NCBI GenBank assembly: GCA_002407775.1
Contig: DHOP01000097.1
Coordinates: forward strand, 1-16,753
From: Prevotella sp. UBA5387
GTDB taxonomy: Bacteria > Bacteroidota > Bacteroidia > Bacteroidales > Bacteroidaceae
Direction of reading: 5' to 3'
Length of the DNA: 16,753 bases
Positions within the stretch are counted from its first letter, which is position 1; each line of letters starts with the position of its first letter. Made by a program: the position numbers and the translations under genes. Shown piece after piece: positions 1 through 8,093 of the stretch. The notes below the pieces were generated by a model. It saw only the letters and a program-made list of their open reading frames with translations, was not told the origin of the DNA and ran no database searches.

Positions 1-1
1 A

Positions 2-22
2 AAGTAAATCTGATATAAGTCA
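2..22 (+). repeat. Left copy of 21-bp terminal inverted repeat
   Basis: This sequence begins AAGTAAATCTGA and ends TATAAGTCA. Its exact reverse complement forms the last 21 bases of the window (16733-16753). The match covers all 21 positions and does not continue inward. One extra A precedes it. No transposase or recombinase lies next to it. It may be a recombination site, a dispersed repeat or an assembly boundary; the sequence alone does not decide. Confidence 0.8.
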
Positions 23-164
23 AACTGTTGTTTACCCAATTTACAGCAATCAATAGACTAAAATCCAATACGAGTTATTTAATATTCAAAGGTATTATTA
101 TCGCATGAAACAACTATGACAACCGTAATACAATTTCATCAAGATGGATAGATGTAAATGATGG

Positions 165-198
165 TTAACGTCTGTTTTAATGGGCGAAATGACGTTAA
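165..198. promoter_or_regulatory. Inverted repeat, possible operator upstream of moxR
   Basis: TTAACGTC at 165-172 is matched by its exact reverse complement GACGTTAA at 191-198, with an 18-base spacer. The dyad sits about 70 bases upstream of the putative -7 box. No U-tract follows on the plus strand, so a protein-binding site is more likely than a terminator. The function is inferred from position only. Confidence 0.3.
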
Positions 199-243
199 AT
201 AAAAGGGATTCTGAACTGTTTTTAATAATATTTAGTTTCTATA

Positions 244-276
244 TTTCTCCCCTCTTCGGATAATGTTGTACTTTTG
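244..276 (+). promoter_or_regulatory. Putative Bacteroidetes promoter of the moxR-bat operon
   Basis: TACTTTTG at 269-276 fits the Bacteroidetes -7 consensus TAnnTTTG exactly. A weak -33 element, TTTC at 244-247 (consensus TTTG), lies 21 bases upstream, within the usual spacing. Transcription would start near 282 and leave a leader of roughly 30 bases before the ATG at 315. The -7 box is good and the -33 box is poor. Confidence 0.5.
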
Positions 277-314
277 CGTGAAATTTAACATAAAGCATTA
301 ATCCGACAGATATT

Positions 315-1310
315 ATGGCAGAATCAGTAGACATTAGGGAACTGAACGTCCGAATAGAGCAACAGAGCGGTTTCGTGACAAACCTCTCTATGGGCATGAA
401 CAAGGTCATTGTGGGACAAAAGCACCTCATTGACATGCTGCTTATCTCACTCCTAAGCGACGGTCACATCCTCCTTGAAGGCGTGCCGGGTCTGGCAAAG
501 ACACTAGCCATTAAGACTTTGGCCCAGCTTGTGGATGCAAGTTTCAGCCGTATACAATTCACACCTGACTTGTTGCCTGCCGACGTTGTTGGCACAATGA
601 TCTATTCACAGAAGGATGAGAAGTTCCAGGTAAAACGTGGGCCCGTTTTTGCTAACTTCGTATTGGCAGATGAGATCAACCGTGCTCCCGCCAAGGTTCA
701 GAGTGCACTGCTCGAAGCCATGCAGGAACATCAGGTAACTATCGGTGACACTACCTTTGATTTGCCAAAACCATTCCTTGTGCTGGCCACACAGAACCCA
801 ATCGAGCAAGAGGGAACATACCCATTGCCAGAAGCCCAGGTTGACCGTTTCATGCTGAAGGTGCTCATCGACTACCCCACCATCGAGGAGGAAAAGCTCA
901 TTATGCGTGAGAATCTACTTGGACAACTGCCTACTGTGACACCTGTGACATCGGCAGACGAGATTATCCGCGCCCGTGAGGTGGTTGAACAAGTTTATAT
1001 CGACGAGAAGATCGCTCAATATATTGCTGACATTGTTTTTGCAACGCGCTATCCAGACCGCTATGGCCTTGGTGAGTTGAAGGACTTGATCACCTTTGGT
1101 GGAAGTCCTCGTGCAAGCATTAACATGGCAAAGGCATCACGCGCCTATGCCTTCATCAAGCACCGCGGCTATGTAGTGCCTGAGGATGTACGTGCCATTG
1201 CTCATGACGTTTTACGTCATCGCATTGGCCTTAGCTACGAGGCAGAGGCTGGAAATGTGACCAGCGAGGAGATCGTGAGCAAGATAATAAATAAGATTGA
1301 AGTGCCTTAA
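315..1310 (+). CDS. moxR: MoxR-family AAA+ ATPase
   Basis: This is a cytosolic AAA+ ATPase of the MoxR family, 331 residues, a normal length. The Walker A motif is GVPGLAKT at residues 56-63, with the Ala before Lys typical of MoxR. Walker B ends in D119-E120 (VLADEINRA). Sensor 1 is in LATQNPIEQEGTYPLPEAQ around N161. R178 in QVDRF is the likely arginine finger, and sensor 2 is R266 in GGSPRAS. The C-terminal lid helices run to the end. MoxR ATPases are known to act as chaperone-like factors for proteins with von Willebrand A domains. Three such proteins (DUF58, BatA, BatB) follow on the same strand, so they are the probable clients. It is the first gene of the operon, with a promoter box about 40 bases upstream. 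A 118-base gap with a palindromic repeat separates it from the next gene. The exact client is inferred. Confidence 0.95.
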   Translation: MAESVDIRELNVRIEQQSGFVTNLSMGMNKVIVGQKHLIDMLLISLLSDGHILLEGVPGLAKTLAIKTLAQLVDASFSRIQFTPDLLPADVVGTMIYSQKDEKFQVKRGPVFANFVLADEINRAPAKVQSALLEAMQEHQVTIGDTTFDLPKPFLVLATQNPIEQEGTYPLPEAQVDRFMLKVLIDYPTIEEEKLIMRENLLGQLPTVTPVTSADEIIRAREVVEQVYIDEKIAQYIADIVFATRYPDRYGLGELKDLITFGGSPRASINMAKASRAYAFIKHRGYVVPEDVRAIAHDVLRHRIGLSYEAEAGNVTSEEIVSKIINKIEVP

Positions 1311-1355
1311 TAGACAGACATTTTATAATGTACATAACACCATACGGCCGCCGCA

Positions 1356-1386
1356 ATTCCCCTTCCCTACTGGGGAGGGACTAGGG
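1356..1386. repeat. G/C-rich palindromic repeat (REP-like) between moxR and DUF58 gene
   Basis: CCCTTCCC at 1360-1367 pairs with GGGGAGGG at 1372-1379 (one T-G wobble) around the loop TACT, followed by ACTAGGGG. The composition contrasts sharply with the flanking DNA. Short palindromes of this style are scattered between genes in many Bacteroidetes genomes, but that this copy is repeated elsewhere cannot be shown here. No T-tract follows, so it is not an obvious terminator. Confidence 0.55.
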
Positions 1387-1428
1387 GTAAGGCTGTTGAG
1401 GGTGAGTTTTCATGAGTCGTTGAGTTAG

Positions 1429-2298
1429 ATGGATACAGGTTCTTTACTTAAGCAAGTACGGAAGATAGAAATAAAGACCCGTGGGTTGAGTCAGAATATC
1501 TTCGCTGGACAATACCACTCTGCCTTCAAAGGTAGAGGTATGGCCTTTTCGGAAGTCAGGGAGTATCAGTTCGGCGATGACGTGCGTGACATCGACTGGA
1601 ACGTAACGGCCAGATTTCATCGCCCCTATGTCAAGGTCTTCGAGGAGGAGCGTGAACTCACCGTAATGCTTCTTGTAGACGTATCCGGCTCGTTAGACTT
1701 CGGCACCACTCGCCAAACAAAGCGCGATATGGTAACGGAGATTGCGGCTACTATCGCCTTTTCTGCTATCCAGAACAACGACAAGATTGGGGTTATCTTC
1801 TTTTCGGATCAAATCGAGAAGTATATTCCACCCAAGAAAGGCCGCAAGCATATCCTCTATATCATCAGAGAGATGCTCAACTTCGAGCCACAAAGCAAGC
1901 GCACCAACGTAGCGATGGCGACCGCTTTTCTCACTCAGGTGATGAAAAGGCGCTGTACCTCGTTCGTCATTAGTGACTTCTATGATCGTAAGGACTTCAC
2001 CAAGGAGATGGAGATAGCCAATCGCAAGCACGATGTCATAGCCATTCAGGTATATGATCCACGGGCCAAGTTCCTTCCAGACGTAGGTCTCATCAAGGTG
2101 TGCGATGCCGAGACAGGCCACGAAATGGTGGTTGACACCTCGAGCGCAAAGCTTCGTCGAGCACACACACGATACTGGATGGAGCGCGAAGATGCCCTGC
2201 GTCATGTTTTTTCAAAGAGCCAAGTGGATTGGACCTCGATTGCCACAAACGAGGACTTCACCAAATCTTTGATAGGATTGTTTAAGCAAAGAAGTTGA
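1429..2298 (+). CDS. DUF58 domain protein (vWA-like), Bat operon
   Basis: This 289-residue protein belongs to the DUF58 family that regularly follows moxR. The diagnostic DUF58 block lies at residues 35-62: GRGMAFSEVREYQFGDD, then RDIDWNVTAR. It is followed by LLVDVSGSLDFG, whose DxSxS at 84-88 is a MIDAS-type metal site of a von Willebrand A-like fold. No signal peptide or membrane segment is visible, so it should be cytosolic. The ATG at 1429 is chosen because the conserved family N-terminus (a ...VRKIEIKTRGL... segment) begins shortly after it and the earlier ATG at 1411 hits a stop. It is a probable MoxR partner in the assembly or control of the BatA/BatB membrane complex. The family role is established only in outline and the molecular activity is unknown. 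The next gene starts 65 bases downstream. Confidence 0.92.
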   Translation: MDTGSLLKQVRKIEIKTRGLSQNIFAGQYHSAFKGRGMAFSEVREYQFGDDVRDIDWNVTARFHRPYVKVFEEERELTVMLLVDVSGSLDFGTTRQTKRDMVTEIAATIAFSAIQNNDKIGVIFFSDQIEKYIPPKKGRKHILYIIREMLNFEPQSKRTNVAMATAFLTQVMKRRCTSFVISDFYDRKDFTKEMEIANRKHDVIAIQVYDPRAKFLPDVGLIKVCDAETGHEMVVDTSSAKLRRAHTRYWMEREDALRHVFSKSQVDWTSIATNEDFTKSLIGLFKQRS

Positions 2299-2363
2299 GC
2301 TGATGCATAATTCATGACCAGCAGATTCGCAAGACGAACGTTGGCAGAAGAATTAAATAAGAA

Positions 2364-3440
2364 ATGAAGAGATTTACACACTACATATTGACTCTTTTGC
2401 TACTGATGGTGATGGTGCCAGCAGGCGCACAGGTAGTGGTGGAGCAACGGGTGGACTCGGTAGGCATATTGATTGGTGAACAGGCTCATATGAGTCTTGG
2501 GGTAACCATGCCAAAAGGGTCGAAGTTGCAATGGCCAGACCTGAAGGCAAAGCAATATGTTGTACCAGGTGTGGAGGTGCTCGGTTTTGAAGATGCCGAC
2601 ACCGTTGAGACAGATGGTAAAGTGAAATTGGAACGCGTCTATACCATTACATCGTTTGACGAAAAGCTCTATGCCATTCCCGCACTTCCCGTCAAAGTTG
2701 ACGGTAAGAGTTATAAGGGAGGTACCGCTGCACTTAAAGTGATTACCGTAGACGTAGATACGCTCCACCCCAACCAGTTCTTTCCACCAAAGGATGTGCA
2801 GACCAACCCGTTCATGTGGTCTGAATGGAGCCCCTATTTTTGGCTTGCAGTACTGGTATTGTTGTTGTTTGGCTTTGGCTTTTACTTGTTTGTACGCCTT
2901 CGTGAGAACAAGCCCATCATCACAAGAATACGTATCATACGTCACGTTCCTGCCCATCAACGTGCGCTCAGCGCCATAGAAGAGATCAAGGCCGAACGTA
3001 TGCAGACTAGCGAAGACCAAAAGACATACTACACACGTCTCACCGACACGCTACGAAAGTACATCCAAGAACGCTTCGGATTCAATGCAATGGAGATGAC
3101 TTCAAGTCAAATCATCGACAATCTGCAACAGACGGGCGACCGCAAGATGCTTGACGAACTGACCGAACTGTTCAGTACGGCCGATCTTGTGAAGTTTGCC
3201 AAATATTCAACACTCATCAACGAGAATGACCTTAACCTCGTCAATGCCGTCAATTTCATCGACAGCACTAAGATAGAGGGGCAGGCCACGGAAGAAAAGA
3301 TAGTGCCTCAGCTCAACGAGAGCGATAAGCGCACTCGTCAAAACCGTATCACAATCAAGGCATTACTATGGGCCATCGGCATAATAGTTGTCGGATTGCT
3401 GGGGTATATCGTGTACAACGTGTATCTCTTGATGGTTTAA
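2364..3440 (+). CDS. Uncharacterised Bat-operon membrane protein (BatD/DUF4381-like)
   Basis: This 358-residue protein has an N-terminal signal peptide (residues 1-22, ending VPAGA). A periplasmic beta-rich segment covers about 23-155, a transmembrane helix about 157-177, a cytosolic part about 178-331 and a second transmembrane helix about 332-353. The cytosolic part contains TYYTRLTDTLRKYIQERFGF (221-240) and NAMEMTSSQIID. This resembles the C-terminal cytosolic region of BatD and DUF4381 proteins, in which a short helical domain follows the membrane helix. A gene of this type commonly sits between the DUF58 gene and batA in Bacteroidetes. Position and shape suggest a membrane scaffold for the vWA proteins. 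No catalytic motif is visible and the function is not known. It lies 18 bases before batA. Confidence 0.8.
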   Translation: MKRFTHYILTLLLLMVMVPAGAQVVVEQRVDSVGILIGEQAHMSLGVTMPKGSKLQWPDLKAKQYVVPGVEVLGFEDADTVETDGKVKLERVYTITSFDEKLYAIPALPVKVDGKSYKGGTAALKVITVDVDTLHPNQFFPPKDVQTNPFMWSEWSPYFWLAVLVLLLFGFGFYLFVRLRENKPIITRIRIIRHVPAHQRALSAIEEIKAERMQTSEDQKTYYTRLTDTLRKYIQERFGFNAMEMTSSQIIDNLQQTGDRKMLDELTELFSTADLVKFAKYSTLINENDLNLVNAVNFIDSTKIEGQATEEKIVPQLNESDKRTRQNRITIKALLWAIGIIVVGLLGYIVYNVYLLMV

Positions 3441-3458
3441 ACAACGTAAGTTTAGGAC

Positions 3459-4457
3459 ATGGAATTTGCAAATAAGGAATTTTTCTTACTGCTGTTGCTG
3501 CTCATCCCATACGTATTGTGGTATTTTCTATACCGCAAGCGCAATGAGCCAACTATGCGCATGAGCGATACCCATGCCTACCTCACCGCTCCAAAAAGCT
3601 GGCGCGTGCGCCTCGTGTCTGCGCCGATGGTATTGCGTTGTCTCACCTTTGTGATGATAGTCATTGCCTTGGCACGTCCACAGACTCACAATTCATGGGG
3701 AAGTAAGACCGTGGAAGGTATTGACATTATGCTCACCATGGATGTTTCGACCTCAATGCTTGCCGAGGATTTGCGTCCCAACCGCTTGGAGGCAGCCAAG
3801 GAAGTGGCCGGAGAGTTTATCTCTGGTCGACCCAATGACAACATCGGACTTGCAATATTTGCTGGGGAATCCTTCACACAATGTCCATTGACGGCTGACC
3901 ACACTTCGCTAATCAACTTGTTGCAAAATGTTCGTACGGACATCGCAGCACGTGGACTCATCTCCGACGGTACCGCTGTAGGTATGGGGTTGACAAATGC
4001 CGTGACCCGACTCAAGGCGTCGAAGGCCAAGAGCAAGGTGGTCATCTTGCTGACCGATGGAAGCAACAATATGGGAGACATATCTCCACTCACCGCAGCT
4101 CAGATCGCCCACTCGCTGGGCATCCGCGTTTACACAATCGGTGTGGGCACCAACAAGGTTGCACGTTATCCAATGCCTGTTGCAGGAGGAGTGCAATATG
4201 TCAACATTCCCGTAGAGATAGACACCAAGACATTGAGTGAGATCTCTGCCATCACAGAAGGTAATTTCTACCGTGCCACAAACAATAACGAACTAAAGCA
4301 GATCTATCGCGACATCGATAAGTTGGAGAAAACAAAGATGAACGTCCAGAAATTCTCCAAGCGTTACGAGGCTTATCAGCCATTCGCTATCGCCGCTATC
4401 GTATGCTTGCTGTTGGAACTGTTGCTTCGAAATACCGTGCTTCGTCGTCTACCATGA
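3459..4457 (+). CDS. batA: BatA, membrane-anchored von Willebrand A protein
   Basis: This 332-residue protein has hydrophobic segments at about 8-25 and 57-72, a vWA domain at about 87-290 and a C-terminal membrane helix at about 308-326. The MIDAS residues are visible: DVSTS at 95-99, D170-G171-T172, and D200 in VILLTDGSNN. The layout of two N-terminal helices, a vWA domain and one C-terminal helix is the standard BatA/BatB form. The Bat (Bacteroides aerotolerance) proteins are linked to survival under oxidative stress in Bacteroides fragilis and Leptospira; their biochemistry is unresolved. It is a paralogue of the next gene. Assignment as BatA rather than BatB rests on gene order. An 89-base non-coding gap follows with no clear promoter box. 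Confidence 0.92.
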   Translation: MEFANKEFFLLLLLLIPYVLWYFLYRKRNEPTMRMSDTHAYLTAPKSWRVRLVSAPMVLRCLTFVMIVIALARPQTHNSWGSKTVEGIDIMLTMDVSTSMLAEDLRPNRLEAAKEVAGEFISGRPNDNIGLAIFAGESFTQCPLTADHTSLINLLQNVRTDIAARGLISDGTAVGMGLTNAVTRLKASKAKSKVVILLTDGSNNMGDISPLTAAQIAHSLGIRVYTIGVGTNKVARYPMPVAGGVQYVNIPVEIDTKTLSEISAITEGNFYRATNNNELKQIYRDIDKLEKTKMNVQKFSKRYEAYQPFAIAAIVCLLLELLLRNTVLRRLP

Positions 4458-4546
4458 TATCGGAGCAAACCCAACACCCCGCGAGCCTAGGGTTAAACTC
4501 AATTGCTTGCGGAAATATAATAAGGTGTTAAGACTTTAAGAAAGCT

Positions 4547-5569
4547 ATGTTGAGATTCGACGATACCATTTATCTATGGCTTTTACTGCTCATCCCCCTG
4601 CTGATGTTTCTCAGATGGGTGATGAATCGCCGTCAGGCAAAGCGACTTAAGAAGTTCGGCGACCCCGCACTTCTTAAAGCGTTGATGCCCGACGTATCTC
4701 GCTGGAGACCTCTTGTGAAGTTCTGTCTTTTGCTTACTGCTCTGGCTGTGCTCATCTTCATGCTCGCCCGTCCACAGATGGGAACAAGTGTCTCGCACGA
4801 GAAGCGTAATGGTATCGAGGCAATTATCTGCATGGATATTTCCAACTCTATGAAGGCAGAGGACGTAGCGCCAAGCCGGTTGGACAAGAGCAAACTCCTA
4901 GTCGAGAATCTTACGGACCATTTTGTCAACGATAAGATTGGCTTGGTGGTGTTTGCAGGTGATGCCTTTGTGCAGCTACCCATTACCAGCGACTATGTGT
5001 CAGCCAAGATGTTCCTACGCAACATTGATCCGTCGCTGATCGCTACGCAGGGCACCGACATAGGACGCGCCATACAAGTGGCTATGCATAGCTTCACCCA
5101 ACAGGAGAAAGTGGGACGTGCCATCATTGTTATCACCGATGGAGAAAACCATGAGGGTGGTGCCATGGAGGCTGCCGAGGCTGCCAAGAAGAAGGGAATA
5201 AACGTATTTATCCTTGGTGTTGGCGATCCAAAGGGTTCTCCAATCCCTATGGGAAATGGTGAATATCTCAAGGACGCAACAGGTCAGACTGTGATGTCAG
5301 TACTCAATGAGGACATGTGTAAGCAGATTGCACAAGCCGGTAGTGGAACGTACATCCACGTTGACAACAATTCCGATGCGCAAGAACAACTCAACGACGA
5401 CCTGACAAAGCTGCAGCGTGCAGAGACAAACTCCGTAATCTATAGCGAATATGACGAGCAATTCCAAGCCTTTGCTATCCTCGCCATCCTTCTGCTCATA
5501 GCGGAGGTGTGCATTCTGGAAGCCAAGAATCCAAAGTTCAGAGGCATCAGACTATTTAAAAAGAAGTGA
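4547..5569 (+). CDS. batB: BatB, membrane-anchored von Willebrand A protein
   Basis: This 340-residue paralogue of BatA has hydrophobic segments at about 9-25 and 56-73, a vWA domain at about 89-290 and a C-terminal helix near 307-326. The MIDAS residues are DISNS at 97-101, T170-D171 and D198 in IIVITDGEN, so the metal site looks intact. The C-terminus ends in a basic tail (RLFKKK), consistent with a cytosolic end. It probably pairs with BatA in one envelope complex served by MoxR. The batC ATG lies 8 bases after its stop, so translation is likely coupled. Confidence 0.92.
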   Translation: MLRFDDTIYLWLLLLIPLLMFLRWVMNRRQAKRLKKFGDPALLKALMPDVSRWRPLVKFCLLLTALAVLIFMLARPQMGTSVSHEKRNGIEAIICMDISNSMKAEDVAPSRLDKSKLLVENLTDHFVNDKIGLVVFAGDAFVQLPITSDYVSAKMFLRNIDPSLIATQGTDIGRAIQVAMHSFTQQEKVGRAIIVITDGENHEGGAMEAAEAAKKKGINVFILGVGDPKGSPIPMGNGEYLKDATGQTVMSVLNEDMCKQIAQAGSGTYIHVDNNSDAQEQLNDDLTKLQRAETNSVIYSEYDEQFQAFAILAILLLIAEVCILEAKNPKFRGIRLFKKK

Positions 5570-5577
5570 GTCAACGC

Positions 5578-6258
5578 ATGAGAATATCGAGAACCATATT
5601 GGTGATAGCACTGTTTATTGGCGGTTTTGCATCTGCCAATGCGCAGACCGACCGTCAGTTCATACGTAATGGCAACCATCTTTACCACCAGCAGAACTAT
5701 GCCAAGGCGGAGGTGGAATACCGCAAGGCGCTTGGCAAGAACCCACGCAACACGCAAGCCATGTACAACCTGGGTTGCGCACTGCTCATGCAGCAAAAAG
5801 ATTCGGCTGCAACCGTGCAACTAGAGAATGCCGGCAAGGCAGAGACAGCAAAGAAAAGAAGGTCGATGGCTTACCACAATATCGGTGTAATTTGCCAAAG
5901 ACACCAGATGTATGGTGAGGCTATCGAAGCCTATAAGGAAAGTCTGAGAAATAATCCATCGGACAATGAGACACGATACAATCTAGCTTTGTGTCAGCGT
6001 TTGCAGAAGAAACAGAAACAAAACGGCGGTGGAGGAAACAACAAAGACCAGAAAAAGAAAGATCAAAACAAAGATAAGAAAGACCAAAAGAAGCAGCAGA
6101 AGCAACAACAGCAGAAGCAACAGCCCAAGGATCAAATGAGCAAGGAGAATGCTGAACAACTTCTTAACTATGCCACTCAACAGGAAGAGGCAACCCAGCA
6201 ACGAATGCAGCAAAAGCAGCAACAACCGCAAAGTCGCCAACTTGAAAAGAATTGGTAA
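5578..6258 (+). CDS. batC: BatC, secreted TPR protein with Lys/Gln-rich linker
   Basis: This 226-residue protein has a signal peptide (residues 1-22, ending ASANA before QTD) and about three TPR repeats at 26-59, 60-93 and 97-130. A very low-complexity Lys/Gln/Asp/Asn-rich stretch covers about 143-186. A conserved-looking C-terminal segment begins MSKENAEQLLNYA at 187-199. The ATG at 5578 is preferred over an in-frame GTG at 5566 that overlaps the batB stop, because the signal peptide begins naturally with MRISRTIL at the ATG. TPR repeats mediate protein contacts, so BatC is probably a periplasmic scaffold for BatA, BatB or BatD. Six bases separate it from batD. Confidence 0.9.
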   Translation: MRISRTILVIALFIGGFASANAQTDRQFIRNGNHLYHQQNYAKAEVEYRKALGKNPRNTQAMYNLGCALLMQQKDSAATVQLENAGKAETAKKRRSMAYHNIGVICQRHQMYGEAIEAYKESLRNNPSDNETRYNLALCQRLQKKQKQNGGGGNNKDQKKKDQNKDKKDQKKQQKQQQQKQQPKDQMSKENAEQLLNYATQQEEATQQRMQQKQQQPQSRQLEKNW

Positions 6259-6264
6259 ATCAAC

Positions 6265-8091
6265 ATGACACGATATCAATTACATATTGTACTACTGCTA
6301 CTCTGCATGGCCTTCGGCATCGACCCCATGCAAGCGCAGATCTCTGTGGAGGCACCATCACGTGTGGCCGCCGGCGAGAACTTCAGGTTATCCTATACGG
6401 TTAACACGCAGGATGTAGAGGATTTCCGTGCCGGCAACGTTCCTGAAGGTTTGGAGGTCATTGCCGGACCATACACCTCGCGTCAGTCGAGTTATCAGAT
6501 TATCAATGGTCATACCACAAGCTCGTCTTCCATCACGTTCACTTATACATTGTATGCTAACAAGAATGGCACTTATACCATTCCTGCCGCTCATGCAAAC
6601 ATCGGCGGAAAGTCTGTGGCATCACGTTCCGTAAGGATAACAGTATCAGGGCATGTGTCCAACTCTGGGGGCGCACCGCAGATGCACCAAGAAGATGGCG
6701 GACAACATCAGATGGAGTCTGCCGGAACAAGGATTTCAGGCAAGGATCTCTTCATCAAGGTTTCGGCAAACAAGCGTCGTGTGTACGAACAAGAGCCTGT
6801 ATTGCTCACCTATAAAGTATATACCCTTGTCGACTTGACTCAACTTGAGGGCAAGATGCCCGATCTTACCGGCTTCCATTCGCAAGAAGTTCCGCTTCCA
6901 CAACAGAAGAGCTTCAAGATGGAGAACGTCAATGGTAAGCCTTATCGCACCGTGACTTGGAGTCAGTACGTGATGTATCCTCAGATGACTGGCAAACTTC
7001 AAGTGCCAAGCATCACTTTCAAGGGTATCGTGGTACAACAAAACCGTTCGGTCGATCCATTCGAGGCGTTCTTCAATGGTGGCTCAGGCTATGTTGAAGT
7101 AAAACGTGACATCATTGCCCCAGGCCTCACGATACAGGTCGACCCATTGCCCAAGAAGCCAGCAAACTTCTCTGCCGGCGTAGGTAAGTTCAATATCTCT
7201 GCTCAGCTCAGCACCAAAGAGGTGCCGGCGGGCAACCCAGTTACGCTGCGTATCGTGGTAGGTGGAACAGGTAACCTCAAGCTCATCAAACTTCCTGAGG
7301 TGAGTCTCCCCAAAGAGTTTGATAAGTATGACCCTAAGGTTACAGACAAAACCAAGCTGACAGCGCAAGGCGTCGAGGGAAACATGGTGTATGATATCCT
7401 CTTCGTTCCGCGATCTGAAGGTAAGTATACAGTACCTTCCGTGGAGTTCACCTACTTCGACATTCAGTCCGAATCTTACAAGACCATTAAGACGCAGGCA
7501 TTCTCTCTGACGGTGACTAAGGGCAATGGGCGAAACTCCAGCACAAGCTATGACTCCCCGAAAGACAATGATATACACAATATCATGACTGGCGAAGCTC
7601 GCATTTACGACAAGAATGCTAAGCCATTCTTCGGTTGTGCTGGCTATTGGACAAGTCTCTTGATACCCCTTGTGGCCTTCATCGTGTTGCTGGTACTCTT
7701 CCGTAAGCGCGCAATCGACAACGCCGACATCATCAATATGCGTCGAAAGAAGGCCGACAAAATGGCTCGTAAGCGACTTAAGACTGCCAACAAACTGATG
7801 TTCCAGCACAAGACGGGCGAATTTTATGATGAAGTTCTTCGTGCCCTATGGGATTATGCGGGTTATAAACTAAATATGCCAGTTGAACAGTTATCTCGTG
7901 ATAACATCACTGACACGTTCGCAAAGCATGCCATTCCTGAAGAGACCATCTCCAAATTCATCTCAGCCCTTGACGAATGTGAGTTCGAGCGCTACGCCCC
8001 CGGGGACCCCGCAGGAAACATGGAGCGTACCTATCTCGCTGCCATTACTGCGATTACCGAGATAGAGGACGTAATGAAAAAGAAGCATTGA
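6265..8091 (+). CDS. batD: BatD, large periplasmic/membrane protein
   Basis: This 608-residue protein matches the BatD (oxygen tolerance) family in size and layout. A signal peptide (1-24, ending PMQAQ) is followed by a long beta-rich periplasmic region with repeated immunoglobulin-like segments to about residue 455. One transmembrane helix lies at about 462-479, followed by a basic cytosolic tail of about 130 residues. The segments RVAAGENFRLSYTV near the N-terminus and KEVPAGNPVTLRIVVGGTGN near 315-335 are typical of BatD-type domains. The cytosolic tail (EFYDEVLRALWDYAGYKLNM) resembles the cytosolic region of the protein encoded at 2364-3440. No enzyme motif is present and it is likely structural. 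Its stop is two bases before the batE ATG. Confidence 0.92.
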   Translation: MTRYQLHIVLLLLCMAFGIDPMQAQISVEAPSRVAAGENFRLSYTVNTQDVEDFRAGNVPEGLEVIAGPYTSRQSSYQIINGHTTSSSSITFTYTLYANKNGTYTIPAAHANIGGKSVASRSVRITVSGHVSNSGGAPQMHQEDGGQHQMESAGTRISGKDLFIKVSANKRRVYEQEPVLLTYKVYTLVDLTQLEGKMPDLTGFHSQEVPLPQQKSFKMENVNGKPYRTVTWSQYVMYPQMTGKLQVPSITFKGIVVQQNRSVDPFEAFFNGGSGYVEVKRDIIAPGLTIQVDPLPKKPANFSAGVGKFNISAQLSTKEVPAGNPVTLRIVVGGTGNLKLIKLPEVSLPKEFDKYDPKVTDKTKLTAQGVEGNMVYDILFVPRSEGKYTVPSVEFTYFDIQSESYKTIKTQAFSLTVTKGNGRNSSTSYDSPKDNDIHNIMTGEARIYDKNAKPFFGCAGYWTSLLIPLVAFIVLLVLFRKRAIDNADIINMRRKKADKMARKRLKTANKLMFQHKTGEFYDEVLRALWDYAGYKLNMPVEQLSRDNITDTFAKHAIPEETISKFISALDECEFERYAPGDPAGNMERTYLAAITAITEIEDVMKKKH

Positions 8092-8093
8092 TC

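Larger units (their letters stand above)
1..314. other. Non-coding leader upstream of the Bat operon
   Basis: This A/T-rich stretch contains no convincing gene. It holds the left terminal repeat, a perfect 8-bp dyad (165-198), a Bacteroidetes-type promoter box (269-276) and an outward-facing TAnnTTTG match on the minus strand at 87-94. Nothing else was recognised. Confidence 0.7.

Noticed and set aside
1693..2205. Minus-strand open frame of 170 codons inside the DUF58 gene
   Set aside because: It is antisense to a gene with clear DUF58 and MIDAS motifs, and its translation shows no recognisable domain.
2400..3020. Minus-strand open frame of 206 codons inside the gene at 2364-3440
   Set aside because: The translation is rich in Cys, His and Trp without domain pattern; the plus-strand frame has a signal peptide and membrane helices.
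5566..5577. GTG start for batC
   Set aside because: The ATG at 5578 starts directly at a normal signal peptide; the GTG overlaps the batB stop and adds only four residues.
7084..7809. Minus-strand open frame of 241 codons inside batD
   Set aside because: It is long but antisense to batD, which has the full family layout; no motif or start context supports it.
8088..8093. TTG start for batE
   Set aside because: The ATG at 8094 is two codons later, just after the batD stop, and is the more usual codon.
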